Program-made: the position numbers and the translations under genes
The notes under the pieces: model-generated
Seen by the model: only the letters and a program-made list of their open reading frames with translations
Told to the model about the DNA's origin: nothing
Database searches by the model: none
Source: Spirodela intermedia
Lineage: Eukaryota; Streptophyta; Magnoliopsida; Alismatales; Araceae
DNA: 64,000 nt
Direction of reading: 5' to 3'
NCBI GenBank assembly: GCA_902729315.2
Contig: LR746268.1
Coordinates: 8,663,501-8,727,500 of the forward strand
Shown here: one piece after another, positions 9,840 through 26,944 of the stretch
Numbering within the stretch: position 1 is the stretch's first letter
How the letters are laid out: each line of letters begins with the position of its first letter

Positions 9840-12021
9840 CTACACCTTCGAATCTCCGCAGTGCACGGCCGCCGGAGGAAGGGAGAGGTCGCCGGCGGCG
9901 GCGACAGCGTCAGCGCCGCCGCCGAGGCTCCCGATCCCCTCGGCGTCGAAGCTGGCGTGAACGCTGTAGAGGAGGTAGACCAGGACAACCAACGCCGAGA
10001 AGAGCCCGAAGCGGGCGTAGGAGGGGCCATCTAGCGAGCCCAGGAGGAAGACGTTGAGGAAGATGGACGCCGCGGGCGTCCACGGCATCAGTGGGACGCC
10101 CCAGAACTCGGGCTTCCGCGCTTGGCTCACGAAGAAGCGGAACGCCTGCAGAGCCACGCCAGCGCCCACCGCGAAGCCGCACAGCAGCAGGACCTTGACT
10201 TTCCCCGGCGGGCCGAAGCGCCACAGCATGGTGAAGCCGAGAGACGAGAGAGTCAGCGCCGCCAGTAGGGCGGCCGTCGGCCAGGGGCTGGTCGTCCCAG
10301 CCACCACGTACCGCCGGTAGACAACGGCGTTGGCCACCATGTAGAAGACAAAGAGGGTCCCGATAGTGACCAGGTTGAGGAGCACGTTCAGGTCCGTTAT
10401 CAGCGCAATAGCCCCCGTCGCCACCCCTGTAAAACCAGTTAGAGAGAGAGGTAGAGAGAGATCATGTCGGAGGGGGAAAGTGGCGATACCAAGGGAGGCG
10501 GAGGCGTTGACCGGAGTGGAAGTGACAGGGTTGACTCGAGCGAGCCACGCGGGGACGACCCCCGACCGGCCGATGACGCAGAGGTACCGGGCCTGGCTGA
10601 GCATGGAGACCAGCAGCGAGGTCAGGATTCCGAGGCTGGCCCCCGCGCCGATCACGTTGGAGACCCACCGCCAGCCGCCGGAGGAGCCCTCGAACGCCGA
10701 AGAGAAGGGAGACTCCACGTCGATCTGAGGGAGGGGAAGCAACGGGAAGAGAAGGTGAGATCTGCGCCGCCGCTGACCGACGGCAGGCCCTTCCGGGGAG
10801 GAAGGTGGAGAGCTTACCGCGTCGTAGGGGACGAGCATGGACATGGAGGCGGCCATGAGGCAGTAGATGACGGTGACGAGGGCGACGGAGCCGGAGACGC
10901 CCGCGGGAATGTCCCTCGTGGGTTCCTCTGCCTCCTCGGCCATGGTGGACACGGCGTCGTAGCCGATGTAGCTGAGGTAGACCATGGCGGCGCCGTCGAA
11001 GACCCCAGTGGCGCCGAAGGGGAGAAAACCGCCGGCATGGCTCGCCGGGTCGGCCGGGTGGGTGAAGTTCCTCACGTCGCCCCGCCAGAATCCCATCACG
11101 ATGATGAACAGGATGAAGAGTAGGTGGACGGCCGTCAGCGCCATGTTCAGCGCAGAGCTCTCCTTCGTGCTGGAAACAAGCCATGTTCGATTTAGAGGGC
11201 GGCGGCGGCCGAGAGGGAGAGTATAGGCGCCGACGTGGGAGGAGGAAGGGAGAAGATGGGGGAGGGGTGGAGATGGAAGAAGCAGGCGCATATCTCTGCG
11301 GGTAGAAACCTGTAGCAGATGCAGAGGGAGATGACAAGGATGACGCCGACGGCGAGGAAATCGATCTGGTTGAAACCTTCCGGCAGGCCGGTGACGGTGA
11401 TCCTCCATCGCTCAGTCGTGGCGACTCCGATGGCGGTGCCCAAGTAGGCCGTGAAGCTCCTCGCCACCGCAGCATTCGAGAAGACGTAGTCCATCACAAG
11501 ATTCGCTCCGGTCAAAAAGGCGGCGAATTCCCCTGCATCGATGGAACAGGAGCAGAATCGAATAAGAAAACAGCCATAACCACGCCGGCGCCGGCGATTG
11601 AATGCCCACCACGCCGCTCACCGAAGGTGACTCGCAGGTAGCTGAAGGCCCCCCCGGCAACGGGCATGTCGACGGCGAACTCCGTGTAGCAGAAGGCGGA
11701 GAGCAGCGCACAGAGCCCGGCAGTGGCGTAGGACAGAACCACCGCGGGCCCGGCGCAGAGACGAGCGGCGCGACCGGTGGTGACGAAGACTCCGGCACCG
11801 ACCATCCCCCCGAGGCCCAGGCCCACGAAGTCCGGCCACCGGAGAGTCCTCCGCATGTCCGCCCCAGACCGGGCCCGGACTTGGCTCATCTCCTCGTACG
11901 CCGTCGACACCGACCACGCCCGCCGGCGCAGCCTCGCCGGCGTCTGCGCCAGCGCCCGCCCATACGCCCACAGTCCGGAGAAGGAAGAAGACGACGATGC
12001 GCCGCCGCCGCCGTTCTCCAT
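9840..12021 (-). CDS. CAT: Cationic amino acid transporter (CAT1/5/8 clade)
   Basis: This is a membrane permease of the APC superfamily that moves cationic and other amino acids across the plasma membrane or an endomembrane. Five exons in minus order, 12021-11622, 11532-11310, 11169-10818, 10724-10490 and 10426-9840, join in phase to 598 residues, matching the roughly 590-residue family length. Exon 1 has the clade signature VSTAYEEMSQVRARSGADM, then LGGMVGAGVFVTTGRA and FCYTEFAVDMPVAGGAFSYL. Exon 2 has LTGANLVMDYVFSNAAVARS. Exon 3 has FLPFGATGVFDGAAMVYLSY and AEEAEEPTRDIP. Exon 4 ends in RVNPVTSTPVNASASLG. Hydrophobic segments continue throughout, as expected for a 14-helix carrier. Introns 3 (93 nt) and 4 (63 nt) are both multiples of three without in-frame stops. 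Confidence 0.92.
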
Positions 12022-14115
12022 CTCGCTGCCGCCCCCCGCCCCCCCCAACTCGCGAGCAGGCACAGAATCTCGCAGATTTCGGCTCGACAAGTTGTGCAAT
12101 GAGAGGAGGCGTCCAGATAAGAGGTCGTCGAGGGAAGCGGAGGAGAGAGTAGACAGCCGTCAGCGCACACACGCACGTACGGCTTTTCGCGGCGGATATC
12201 GGAGTCCGACACGGGGCAGCTGGAACGGCCGCGTTAAATATGGCAAAAAAGGAGCCGTTCCCTGCCTTGGCACGTGCTCCCATCCCTCCCCATTTCACGA
12301 AAACACGCCCAAAAAGAAGACCAAAGGGTCCAGAGAGTCGCCCCCACTCCCCCCGAATCATCGAGGCGGTTACATACGGTTGGTGAAGCCGCGGGCCCCA
12401 TCCACTTTAAAGCCCCCCGCGTCCTCTCACCGTCCGACGCCCCCAGAGGACGCTCGAGATGCGGCAGCGTGGTGGGCGGAGAGTGAGTGACAATACTCCG
12501 GGGCCGGCGCCTTATCCTGCCCCCTCCCCCACCGCCCGTTTCTGGGAATCTTCTTCCCTGAAGCTCTCTCTCCCCCTCTCAGTGGGGAGATTCTGCTGCC
12601 ACTGTTTCTTAGTACAACGTCGTAAGGATGTCGGGGAGCTGATGCCCGGCGCTTTCCAGCTGCCGGGCCCAATCAGCGAAAGCCGCCACTATCTTCTCCG
12701 GCGCTGGGGGAAGGGTACCACCTTCTCCTCCCTTCCCTCTCTGCCGCCGCCCCCGCCACTCTGGGCAGCAGTTACTGCTTCACTTATGAGCACCGGCGAG
12801 TTAAGACTCGTTCATGCAGAATTCCTGTGGCCATGATTACTCCGTTTCCCCCGCATTTACTCCGCCGGCAATCGCCTCGCCGGAAACCGAAGCTGAGTGA
12901 GATACAGGGGCCGTCTGTTTAAAGAAAGATACACGGCCACAGGGAAATTACTGTTTGGGGAACCTCGCCGGCGCCGTCCTGGCCGCTCGAGGGCCGTAGT
13001 CTGTGGGGGAGAACAGTCCGCCGCACCAGCTCCGGCGAGTGGCCGGCTGGAAAGGGCACCCGCGGCGGCGCTGGAGAGGAGCTTTTGCCGTCTCTTCGCC
13101 GGCCGGCGGCAGGGGTACGGCGGCGCTGCCGGCCCGGTGACGCGGACGCGTTCGGAAGGGGGGGCCACGCCGTTCTTATCTAATCGCTGCCGGCGAGGTC
13201 GAAGTCCTCCGCCCCGGGCCGTCTTCTCCGGCACCGGCAATTGGGACTACCTGCCAAAACTTTATCCCGTCTGATCCGAACATTTGATGGGTGGTTCCCC
13301 GTTTAGGTTCCCAATGCCGGACTCACCGTGTTTGCGGGGCCCATCCAATCATACCTCCCGTAGATTCTCCGTTGCTCTCAGCGTCCCGCCGCCTCCGGAC
13401 GGCGTCCTCTTTGTACTTCGAGCTGCGCCACGTTGGCCCCGGTGCTCGAGAAGCTCTCTGCATTGCCTGCCCCCCCAGCCGCCCCGCTGCCGTCTTGGCT
13501 CTCGGGGAGAGAGAGAGAGAGCGCGTAGAGTGAGTCGGTTAGTACAACAGGACAGAAGACTCGGTTCTATCTTTTCCAAGTCAACTGGTTATTTGCAGCC
13601 GTTTAATTATGTTCGATTTTATTTATTTATTTTCATGGAATTATCGTGTACGGATATTCATAGAACAATCGTTATCGAGGAATATATATTAAAAATAGCA
13701 AAAAATAGATAAAAATAATGCAGTGCATATTATGAACGAGAAGTTTCGTATTTCACAGTTTGGAAAAGTCTACAAAAATCGATGATATTAATATTTCTCG
13801 AAATAATGACCCTTTTATTTTTATTTTTTATTTTTTATTTTTTATTTTTTTGGGGAAAGACTATGACTCGAGATATTTCGAGGAGTTATATTTTACGAAA
13901 TAATTCGAGAAATTGTTTAAATCGGCAAGTCGAGCGAGTCGACGGCCGAAGGAGTTACGTCGAGTCGGTGCCGGACGACGTGGGGTGCGTGAAATCGGCG
14001 AGCGACCCGGCGGCGCGACTGCCGAGTTTCGGACCGGACCGAGACTCGCTCTTCCCCAAGGTACGGGGTGGCCCTCTTCTTCCCCCTCCGTTCGGACGTG
14101 TCGGCGCGGGCAGGC
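12022..14115. other. Divergent intergenic region between CAT and RabGGTB
   Basis: Positions 12022-13500 are strongly GC-rich with many CpG and no family motif in any frame. A GA run lies at about 13509-13521. From 13580 the sequence becomes AT-rich, with a (TTTTTA)-like low-complexity run at about 13813-13850. Positions 13930-14064 are GC-rich again and probably form the leader of the downstream gene. The open frames seen here look like by-products of high GC. Confidence 0.6.
12234..12240 (-). promoter_or_regulatory. Possible TATA box of the CAT gene
   Basis: On the minus strand the sequence reads TATTTAA about 215 bp upstream of the transporter ATG, which would give a 5' leader of roughly 180 bases. 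It is the only AT-rich hexamer in an otherwise GC-rich stretch, but there is no direct evidence of use. Confidence 0.35.
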
Positions 14116-17100
14116 ATGGAGGCGGGGGAGTTGGAGGCCGAGAAGCACGCCCGCTACATTCTCTCAGTGGAGAAGGTTGGTTTTCCTCGAAGATCGCTGT
14201 TCTCAGTGCACGATTGGCGTAGAGTTGAGGATATCAAGAGCGTATTCTTGTTCCTCTTCTCCTTATCTTCTTCTTTTTGGGTTTCTCTTAATCCCGCATC
14301 GCTTAATCGCGGATCACGGCATACAGAGGAAGGATGATCTGGAGTCGATAGTGATCGAGCACCTGCGGATGAACGGGGCTTATTGGGGCCTCACCACCCT
14401 CGATCTCCTCCACCAGCTCGGCGCCCTCGACCGCAACGAAGTCGTCTCTTGGGTCTTGAAGTGTCAACACGAGTCTGGTTCATACCATTAACACCCCTTT
14501 CGCTCAGCGTATCTAATCGTGGTCGAAGCTTTCTGTAACCTCACCTTCTTTCTTTTGCTGGAGAAGGGCAATTGTAACGCCGAAATTGTGAAATACAAGC
14601 CTGATCTCTCTTCACATGTTCTTGTATTCTCCGTCTGTCTTCAGGTGGCTTCGGTGGGAATGTGGGTCACGATGCTCATATACTGTACACCCTCAGTGCC
14701 GTGCAGGTGCTGGCGCTGTTGGACAATCTAGACGTTCTAGATGCGGACAAGGTTTCGAATTGTATCCTCAAATATCGTAAGATCGAACATATAACTAATC
14801 TTTATATGTATTTTTTTCCATCCGCATCCTCCAGAGTGTTTGAGACGGCCATATTATTTGTCTCGTTCTTATGGCTTGTGTGAATGTTTTGAGATTGATT
14901 CTCTTGGGTGAGAAAATCACTTGTCCAGGATCAGTTCTTCAATACAGTTTCACCTATAGCAAATTTGAAATAGCTAAGGAGATCATGAAACCCCTTCTTT
15001 TGATGTATCCATGGAGTTGAATTGCCTTGAAATGTTGTTTTTTTCGAGTAGTTGGTACTTGGAATCAAAGATTCTGGATCTATCCATCGGTTTATCTCAT
15101 TTTCTGTGACTGTTCTGGCCAGGCATTCCTTGCACCTATTATCAGAACCTCGGTTCTGCAACTCAGCTACACTTTCCAGTGTATTAAGTTTGTGAAATAT
15201 GCTGAAATAATGCTATGCTCTTGAGATGAACGGTAAACTAAATATTAGCCGGGGAAAGTGAGACTGGGTCTTTCCACAAATTTTGCTCATTGTTTCTTCA
15301 TTTAGCAAATAATTATCACGAGTTATTGGATGGGTTTTGATAAGAGACTGGGTGCTGGGGGGAGGCTTTTGGTGGGCCTAATGCCCAATTTATTAGATTA
15401 AATCATCTTTGGGTCAGCGTTTCTACGCCCTCAGTTTCTCCTTCCATCACCCTCTATGCCTATCTAAAAATAACCCATCTCTATTGCTACTAACTTCATT
15501 TGCTGGGGGCGGAAGTCGTATATCAAGGAGAAGGTTAGATTTTATTCAGTCTTGTTGAAGAAGGACGTTGCTGCTCGAACAGTAGTATGTGAATTCCATG
15601 AAAGATGTGGAAGAACCAATGGATGGTCCATCTACCATCAAGGAGATCATGGTTTGCTGCTTTAGGTAATTGGGTGATTTGAAACCCTTGAGATGTCAAT
15701 CTTGCAGAATGATGCCTAGAGACCAGATCAAAAGATTTCCCTGAAGCAACAGACTTGCGTTTCTAGTACTGTGAGATAATGCTATTCATTGAACATCTTC
15801 TGACTAGCAGTTTTCGACCATAGGGCATCTTTCGTTGTAGGCTTTTTACTGCAAAGATTAGCTTTGAATCATATCCTCATTAAAGATATTTGCTTATCTC
15901 ATTATGTCTTTCCACCCTTTTTATTGATGTTCTATGTGAAGGGCTTTCCGTTTAGTGGCTTAAGTGCATGCGCGCCTTATAAATGCTGTATGCCAGGTTC
16001 TGACCAGTGAAGTAATTCAGGGTCGCTTTTCTACTGCGCTTTCTTGACTTGATGAGCATGGTTCTTAGTATCATGTTCTTGGCTCAAAAGCCCCTCCCGC
16101 AGTTTTGTTTTTTGGTTTCACTTAAATTCTCATAGATGTTACGGGGCTTCAAAATGAAGATGGATCCTTCTCAGGTGATGAATGGGGTGAAATCGACACC
16201 AGGTTCTTGACACCGTTTTTTTTCCTATTATGTTAACGTGTATATTTATTTAATTAAATGTTTTACGTTTAATGTTTTATTAATTGTAGGTTCTCTTACT
16301 GTGCAATTTGTTGCCTCTCACTGCTGCACCGCATGGATAAGATCAATGTTGCCAAGGCTGTAAGCTATGTTGTAAGCTGCAAGAATCTGGATGGAGGTTT
16401 TGGGTGCGTTCCCGGGGCGGAGTCTCATGCAGGCCAAAGTATGTCTTCCTCCGCTAAGAATCATCATGCATAACAATAAATAAACTTCTGATTTATATGA
16501 TAGATATGGCGGAGGCAATCTATTAAAGAAAACCCAGAAGGTCGGGAAGAAAGTTTGAATCAGGGGCTCCACCTCATATCTTCTAGTTATTTCAAAAGAC
16601 GTGCATTGGGGTGCCATTTCTCGATTGTTATATTTTTCAGCCTTCACCATTGTTGTTTCTTTTTGTATTTATGAAAATAATTACCCTTTATAATACTTTG
16701 TTAAATTATTTTTGCTTAAAACCGGCGTTTGTTTCATGTTTTTCCAAAGAAAATTTTATTTATGATTTATGATTCTTTCAGCTCTTTTCAGCGAATAGTA
16801 ATTGCATTTTAAAAACAACCCAATTATATTTTTTTTCAATCATTCGTGTGACTAGAATTGGTGTTTATCTGCCTGCATTGTCCAGAAGAAAATTCATCAT
16901 TTTTCTGCAGTTTTCTGTTGCGTCGGCGCTCTGGCAATAACGGGCTCCCTGCACCATGTCGACAAGGACCTTCTTGGATGGTGGCTGTGTGAGCGGCAGG
17001 TCAAATCCGGAGGTCTGAATGGGCGCCCCGAGAAGCTCCCTGATGTAGGAGGAGGACCTCCTTCTTTCTTTACCTCAAATAGGCTGTGCCGCAGATCTTC

Positions 17101-17585
17101 TTTCTTTACCTCATTGTTTCCCTACCTCAGGTTTGCTATTCGTGGTGGGTTCTTTCAAGCCTGATAATGATCGACCGGGTGCACTGGATTGACAAGGACA
17201 AGCTGGCGAAGTTCATCTTGGACTGCCAGGTCATCACCCAGGCCGACGACATCTCTCTCCCTCGCCCTTGAGAAAAAAGTCCACTTTTTTTATTTATTGA
17301 TAGTTTCTCATCTTCCAGGACAAGGAGAAGGGTGGGATTTCAGATCGGCCGGACGACGCCGTCGACATCTTCCACACCTATTTCGGGGTCGCAGGTACAT
17401 AGCGTTGACCTCTGTTGACTCTATGCCTGGGTCGCTGAATCGGGATTTTGACCGGGGTTGGTTCCTCAGGGCTCTCTCTGTTGGAGTACCCGGGAGTGAA
17501 GCCCGTTGACCCTGCCTACGCGTTGCCCGTTGAAACTGTCAACGGGATTTTTCTGGAGAAAAGAAGGGTGGCGTCGTCGCAGTGA
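14116..17585 (+). CDS. RABGGTB: Geranylgeranyl transferase type-2 subunit beta (Rab GGTase beta)
   Basis: This is the catalytic subunit that adds geranylgeranyl groups to C-terminal cysteines of Rab GTPases, working with an alpha subunit and Rab escort protein in the cytosol. Nine exons join in phase: 14116-14175, 14327-14477, 14645-14776, 16136-16202, 16290-16438, 16911-17044, 17131-17229, 17319-17394 and 17470-17585, giving 327 residues. It starts [20 protein letters not shown]. Prenyltransferase repeats include [59 protein letters not shown] and [20 protein letters not shown]. The zinc ligands are D231, C233 and H283, with the spacing of rat D238, C240 and H290. An in-frame ATG at 14068 is possible, but homology begins at 14116. 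Intron 3 is 1359 bp. Confidence 0.95.
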
Positions 17586-17911
17586 GGTTGGGTTGACCTG
17601 GGCCCACTGATCCGAGACGAAAGTGGCTACTCTAGTGTTATCCTTGGCGTGTTCAGAGGAAGGTTTTCTCCTTAGATTTTGAGCATGATGGTTCAAACAA
17701 ACTGCTGTTACATATCTCCATTTACGTAGATTACATTCATTACAGACGGCGAGATAAATACGAGAATTCTCTCTCTTTTTTTTTGCACGAAATATCGAGT
17801 TTTTCTTGCAGGAGATGGGGGAGGGAAAGTGAGATGACGGACGATGGAATGGGAAGCGAAGCGGGGGGGACACGCAGGGAGAGCAAACACCGGAGAAGCA
17901 CAGGTCAAAGC

Positions 17912-18082
17912 TCAGTGCTTTCGGAGAGCGAGAGCCGACATGACGACCATCAGCATGAAGAGGACGGCGGCGGCGAAGGACGTCACCACGGCGCCGCTGG
18001 TCCGCTGGCAGAAGTCGTTGAACTGCAGGCAGATGGGCACCCAGTTGGCCCTCTGGTTTCCGTTGTGGGCGAGGTACACGAT

Positions 18083-18113
<31 letters not shown>

Positions 18114-18768
18114 AGCGCCACCATGACCTGCGTTGGCGATGGGAAGACCGTGAAATGAAAGGGACGAACGGAGCACCGGCGGGTCGAATCGGGGGTCCGG
18201 AGAGGGGACTCACTGTGTCGAGGATGATGAGGAGGAGCCTCGGTCCTACTGGGCGAGGTCGTACGATTCCGAAAAGCGAGCAGGGAATGGAGATGAGGAG
18301 GTACCCGCCCGCCACCGCGTTCCCGATCACGAAGAACCTGCAAGTACATGAAGACGGTGGGTTTAGTGCACATCGGGTCTGCAAATCCATGGAAGTCCGG
18401 CTCCGGCGGGCGAGCACTCACGTGAAGGCGGGGAAGTCGTCGAACTCGGCGTGGAACTGGAACAGCTCGGTGAAGAAGGGGAGGGTCTCGTCGGCGGTGC
18501 CCATGAGAATCGCCGCCGTGAGGCAAGCCCCGAGTGCGAAGATCCTGAGGAAGAGGTCGAAGCAGAAGACGCCTCTCTTCCACCCGCCTTTCGCTTTGGT
18601 CTTCGACATGAACCTGACGAATGGTGCGGCCGCCTTGGCCGCGGCGGGGGCCGGCGGTGGGGGAGGGACAGCTGCGGGAGCTTTTCCCCTCGCTTCGGCG
18701 TCGGCAGCGGCGGCGGCGGCGGCGGCGGCATCGATGTTGACCACGGTGGAAGAGCCCTCAGCGGCCAT
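17912..18768 (-). CDS. CASP: Casparian strip membrane domain protein (CASP)
   Basis: CASPs form a membrane scaffold in root endodermis that guides lignin deposition in the Casparian strip. Exons 18768-18422, 18337-18214 and 18127-17912 join in phase to 228 residues. The N-terminus is low in complexity, with a run of nine alanines and a proline stretch before the membrane part. Helix 1 (about 67-91) carries the conserved arginine (FLRIF). The first extracellular loop has [12 protein letters not shown] (94-105), close to the loop signature that distinguishes true CASPs from CASP-like proteins. Helix 3 carries the conserved aspartate in ILDT (D156), and [18 protein letters not shown] follows. 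It converges on RabGGTB (326 bp between stops) and diverges from adenylosuccinate lyase. Confidence 0.92.
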
Positions 18769-19453
18769 GGTCGCTCGTGAGTATCCTCTACGATGGAGAG
18801 GCACCTCTAGAGAGAACTGCAGGCCACGTCTTCTGATGCTCTTCCGCCATGGATGGCATCGAAATATATACAGACCCAGGAGGCGATCTAGTTACAGCAT
18901 CCCTTCCCCGGAGAGTTGTTGCCATGGTGGTGCAGTTTGGCAGGTTGGAACGGGGAGCAGTTTGCTAGCTCCATGGAGCTCACAGTTCATATCCATTGGA
19001 CATCACATGAGATATAGAGAGATGACACAGAGAGAGAGAGAGAGAACAGTTGTTGCACCTGTGCGACTACTGTTGAATAAAGCAAGTGTAATAATCTGGA
19101 GGCACCGGGCCTACCACTAATGGGCCACCGGGCCTACAGCGAGTTTCAAATTTATCTCCGGCCGTATAATCTTGGCCCATTTTAAGACGCCCATAAACAG
19201 AAAAAGAGAGAAACTTTTCCGGCCCAATTGCCAGCAGAAACGTTTGACATCAACCCCGCGCGGCTGCTAGATATGAGATGAGAGGAGCTTCTCCTCGCCG
19301 GCGAGTTGACCATAAAGCAGGACAACGACAGAGGTGTGGTCAGCGCGGGGAGGGAGGGAGCGATCAGGATTGGGAGGCTAGGGTTTCAAATTGTTCCCAA
19401 GGCAGCAACAGGCAGTCCAACGGCTAGGGCAATAGTGAGTCCCATTTCTGGGC
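18769..19453. other. Divergent promoter region between CASP and ADSL
   Basis: This 685-bp spacer separates the start codons of the two divergent genes. It contains a short GA run (about 19030-19044) and a repeated GGGCC element (around 19108-19135). The long frame reading across it on the plus strand is a shadow of the CASP exon 1 region. Confidence 0.55.
18864..18870 (-). promoter_or_regulatory. Probable TATA box of the CASP gene
   Basis: TATATAT on the minus strand lies about 100 bp upstream of the CASP ATG, which would give a leader of about 70 bases. Position and sequence are typical of a plant core promoter. Confidence 0.5.
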
Positions 19454-23928
<4,475 letters not shown>

Positions 23929-24383
23929 GCGGCGCCTTCGAATCGTTGCCTATATAATTCGTCAACGTTATGTTCTCTGGGGGGAGATCTTGAAATAGTC
24001 AAACAGTGTGGCTTCCTCTCCAGGATGAGTCAAATCTTTGCTTCTTGGCACCAACTGTCATGCTCCCTAGTACTTTTATTCATCCCGAGTATCCTCTCCC
24101 CCTCTCTCTCTCTCCCTGGCTGAAATTTCATAACAGCCATACCTACCCTCTCTCTCGCTCTAAGATTTGAGTAAATGATTGATTGGAGTGAGCCCACCTT
24201 CTCTCTAAAGCTTAACCCAGGGATTAATTGAAAACGGGGATTCTTCTCCAGAGGAGCGGTAAGTACACTCGAGAGTTTCCGTATAAACTGGTGAGACGGG
24301 ATGAGCATCACACCGAGTGGTCAATCGTTCCGGGTTTCTCCTGGTGAACTCGGCAGTAGGTTTCGGCGAGAAGCGTGGGGGAG
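23929..24383. other. Spacer between ADSL and cyclophilin
   Basis: This 455-bp spacer separates two same-strand genes. It has short CT-rich runs at about 24096-24118 and no coding signal. It should hold the ADSL 3' end and the cyclophilin promoter; I see no clear TATA box. Confidence 0.6.
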
Positions 24384-26402
24384 ATGTGGGGAGCTAGCGA
24401 TGGGGCAGCGCCGGAGGTCACTCTGGAGACGTCCATGGGGCCCTTCACCCTGGAGGTGCCTGTCCTCCTGCCACTGTCTGTGTTTCTGGGAATGATCTGT
24501 GCTTTTTCTGGTGAGGATGACGGATCCTGGTTTTACGCTTCTTCAGATGTATTACAAGCACGCCCCAAAGACGTGCAGGAACTTCTTGGAGCTCGCCAGG
24601 AGGGGTTACTACGACAACGTCGTCTTCCACCGGATCATCAAGGTCTCCCTGATTAGTCCCCCTCTTCCCATCTTCCTCTTCTTCTCAAGGTTTACGGAGG
24701 TTATTTCTCCCCGTTGTCAATCTTCATTCTCGTTGGATTCTTGGTCTAACCCTTTTTAGGGTTTCTGTTTGGATTAGGACTTCGTTGTGCAAGGCGGAGA
24801 TCCGACGGGGACGGGGAGGGGCGGGGAGTCCATTTACGGGTCAGTATCTCTGTTTGTTCTCTTGTTTGCCTCCATAACCGGGTTCCAGAGGATTTACTTG
24901 TGGACTCATATAGCGGGGTTTCAGAACGATCGATGCTATTCTAGGGCATACGATCTTCATGGATATGTCGAAGCCATGGAGTCTGTTCTTGGGACGGCTT
25001 GTGATCTAATGCTGCAAATTCCTTCCCTCTTCTTTCTTTCTTTCTCGTCTTCTGTGCGCTCCTGCAGTTCCAAGTTTGAGGACGAGATAAGGCCAGAGCT
25101 GAAGCACACGGGAGCAGGGATCATCTCCATGGCGAATGCTGGCCCCAACACTAATGGGAGCCAGTTCTTCATCACCCTCGCGCCGGCTCAATCGTTGGAT
25201 GGTGAATGCATCTGTGTATCATTCCTTAGCGTAGCGTATGGCTTGTGATGAGTTTTCTCGAGCCCAATCTGTTGTCGAATGCTGATCAACGATGGCTGAG
25301 ACCTTCAGATTGTTAATAGAATACCTTAAGCTGCTTGGAGAGTACCAGGATGATATTCTCGGGACTTGAGTCTGAGCCTGCGATTTACTTCCTCCACTCC
25401 TTCGTTTTGCAGGAAAGCACACCATCTTCGGTCGAGTGTGTTCAGGGATGGATGTAATCAAGCGGTTGGGAAGTGTGCAGACGGATAAGAATGACAGGTA
25501 AGCTTGACTCCCTGAAACACCGAAAAATCATGGCCTTGGAGTACACCGATTGCCTGCGGGCTCTGTTTTCAGAAACAGAAAAGGGAGAATACAAAGCTGC
25601 AGAGAAGAATGCTGAAATTCTGAAGAAATATATTTGACTTTTGGGGGGGTGGGTGGGTTGGAGGGAGGGAGGGAGAGATGAGTTTGAGGAGAACAGTGCC
25701 CATTGCACAGTGCCCATTCTGGGTCAGGGATTTGAGGAGAACAGCAGCAGTAAAGGGGATATGCTTCAGGGCGATTCCTGGTGGCTTAAACCACGCATCT
25801 TTGATTGCCATGGAAACTATTCAAATACACTTAACCACCCTTGAATTCTGAGGCGGTATGTCCCATTTAGTCTGCTTCCTTCACATAGAAAACCTTAACT
25901 CCTTCTTTGTTTCACATTCTTTTGAGAAATTCCATGAGTACTGTTCCTGGTTATTTAGAGGTTTAATGTCACAAAAGAAATAAATCCTTCTCTACAACTA
26001 TGTATTAATGAAATGTAAAAAATAGAAAAAGACTAAAAAGGGTTCCTTCATCGATGAGAATGTATGTCAGTTTAATTGCCTGAGACCATAAAGGGGAGAA
26101 AATGCTGCGGAAATATATTCCAATGCCCAACAAAGAGGTGGGAGGACGATAATAATCGAATTGCCCACCAATTTTTTCTTTGAACTGCTGTCAGCCAGGG
26201 AGTTCTGCTACTCTAGGATCTCGGCAGTCATTTATCTGTTTTATTTCAGCCATTGGATCTGTTACATCTTCAGCACTTTTCATTTCTACAGATTATTTAA
26301 AGTTTATGATGATATTATCGGGCGGATGTCATATTTCCTCTTTGTGTCTATTCCAGGCCCATTCATGAGGTGAAGATATTAAGGGCCTCCGTGAAAGACT
26401 GA
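24384..26402 (+). CDS. CYP18-2: Peptidyl-prolyl cis-trans isomerase CYP18-2 / PPIL1 type
   Basis: This is a single-domain nuclear cyclophilin; the human orthologue PPIL1 is a spliceosome component. Six exons join in phase: 24384-24455, 24547-24642, 24778-24839, 25068-25201, 25413-25497 and 26357-26402, giving 164 residues, the length I recall for the Arabidopsis protein. It starts [20 protein letters not shown]. Active-site residues are in [20 protein letters not shown] (R53) and in [19 protein letters not shown]. It ends [19 protein letters not shown] then [14 protein letters not shown]. There is no signal peptide and no extra domain. The last intron is 859 bp, and the last exon codes only 14 residues. 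Confidence 0.95.
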
Positions 26403-26654
26403 CTTGAAGCTGCGGTGACCATCAGATCGGTGGCCTCTGGAGTTTGCGGAGTGTTGCGTGGTTACCGATGATGGTTGACGGCGGTGTATGAACTTGATGA
26501 GGGATATGGAAGCCCATTGTTGTCTTTAACATTATTAATTTACGGAAACTAATATGGTCACTGACCATGTTTTTATTGGTCATTAAGCCTATTGTACGTC
26601 ACCCTTGCTTGAAAAGTTGGTGCTTTTTCTACCCACTCGGATCCCGCCAGTACC

Positions 26655-26660
<6 letters not shown>

Positions 26661-26718
<58 letters not shown>
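26661..26718. repeat. (CT)29 microsatellite
   Basis: A perfect CT run of 58 bases, downstream of the cyclophilin stop codon. Confidence 0.97.
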
Positions 26719-26722
<4 letters not shown>

Positions 26723-26756
26723 CCTCAAGCAGCACAGCCCCCAGGTGACATGGCAG

Positions 26757-26944
26757 TGTATCATCTGAATCGGCCAATTTGGCCTTCGATTTGCCTTCTA
26801 TTCATGCATTCATTGTGTAGAGAAGACCGCAAGATACGTCTAAAAATAGGGGTCTCGTATGATCTGAATTGGTCAATTTGGCCTTCTATCTGCTTACCAT
26901 TCATGCGTACATTTTAGACAGAAGAACGCAAACGCCTCTAAAAA
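26757..26944. repeat. Imperfect tandem duplication, period 99 bp
   Basis: The unit beginning near 26759 (TATCATCTGAATCGGCCAAT) recurs at 26858 with scattered substitutions. Both units end in similar stretches with GACCGCAAGATACG or its variant. It lies in the spacer between the convergent cyclophilin and MYB genes. Confidence 0.8.

Noticed and set aside
10462-11475. 337- and 219-residue frames overlapping the amino acid transporter
   Set aside because: Arg/Ser/Pro-rich shadow frames of GC-rich exons; the transporter exons explain the sequence.
18155-19120. 321-residue plus-strand frame opposite CASP
   Set aside because: It runs antisense through CASP exons and introns and the shared promoter, with a poly-Ala run created by the CASP alanine codons.
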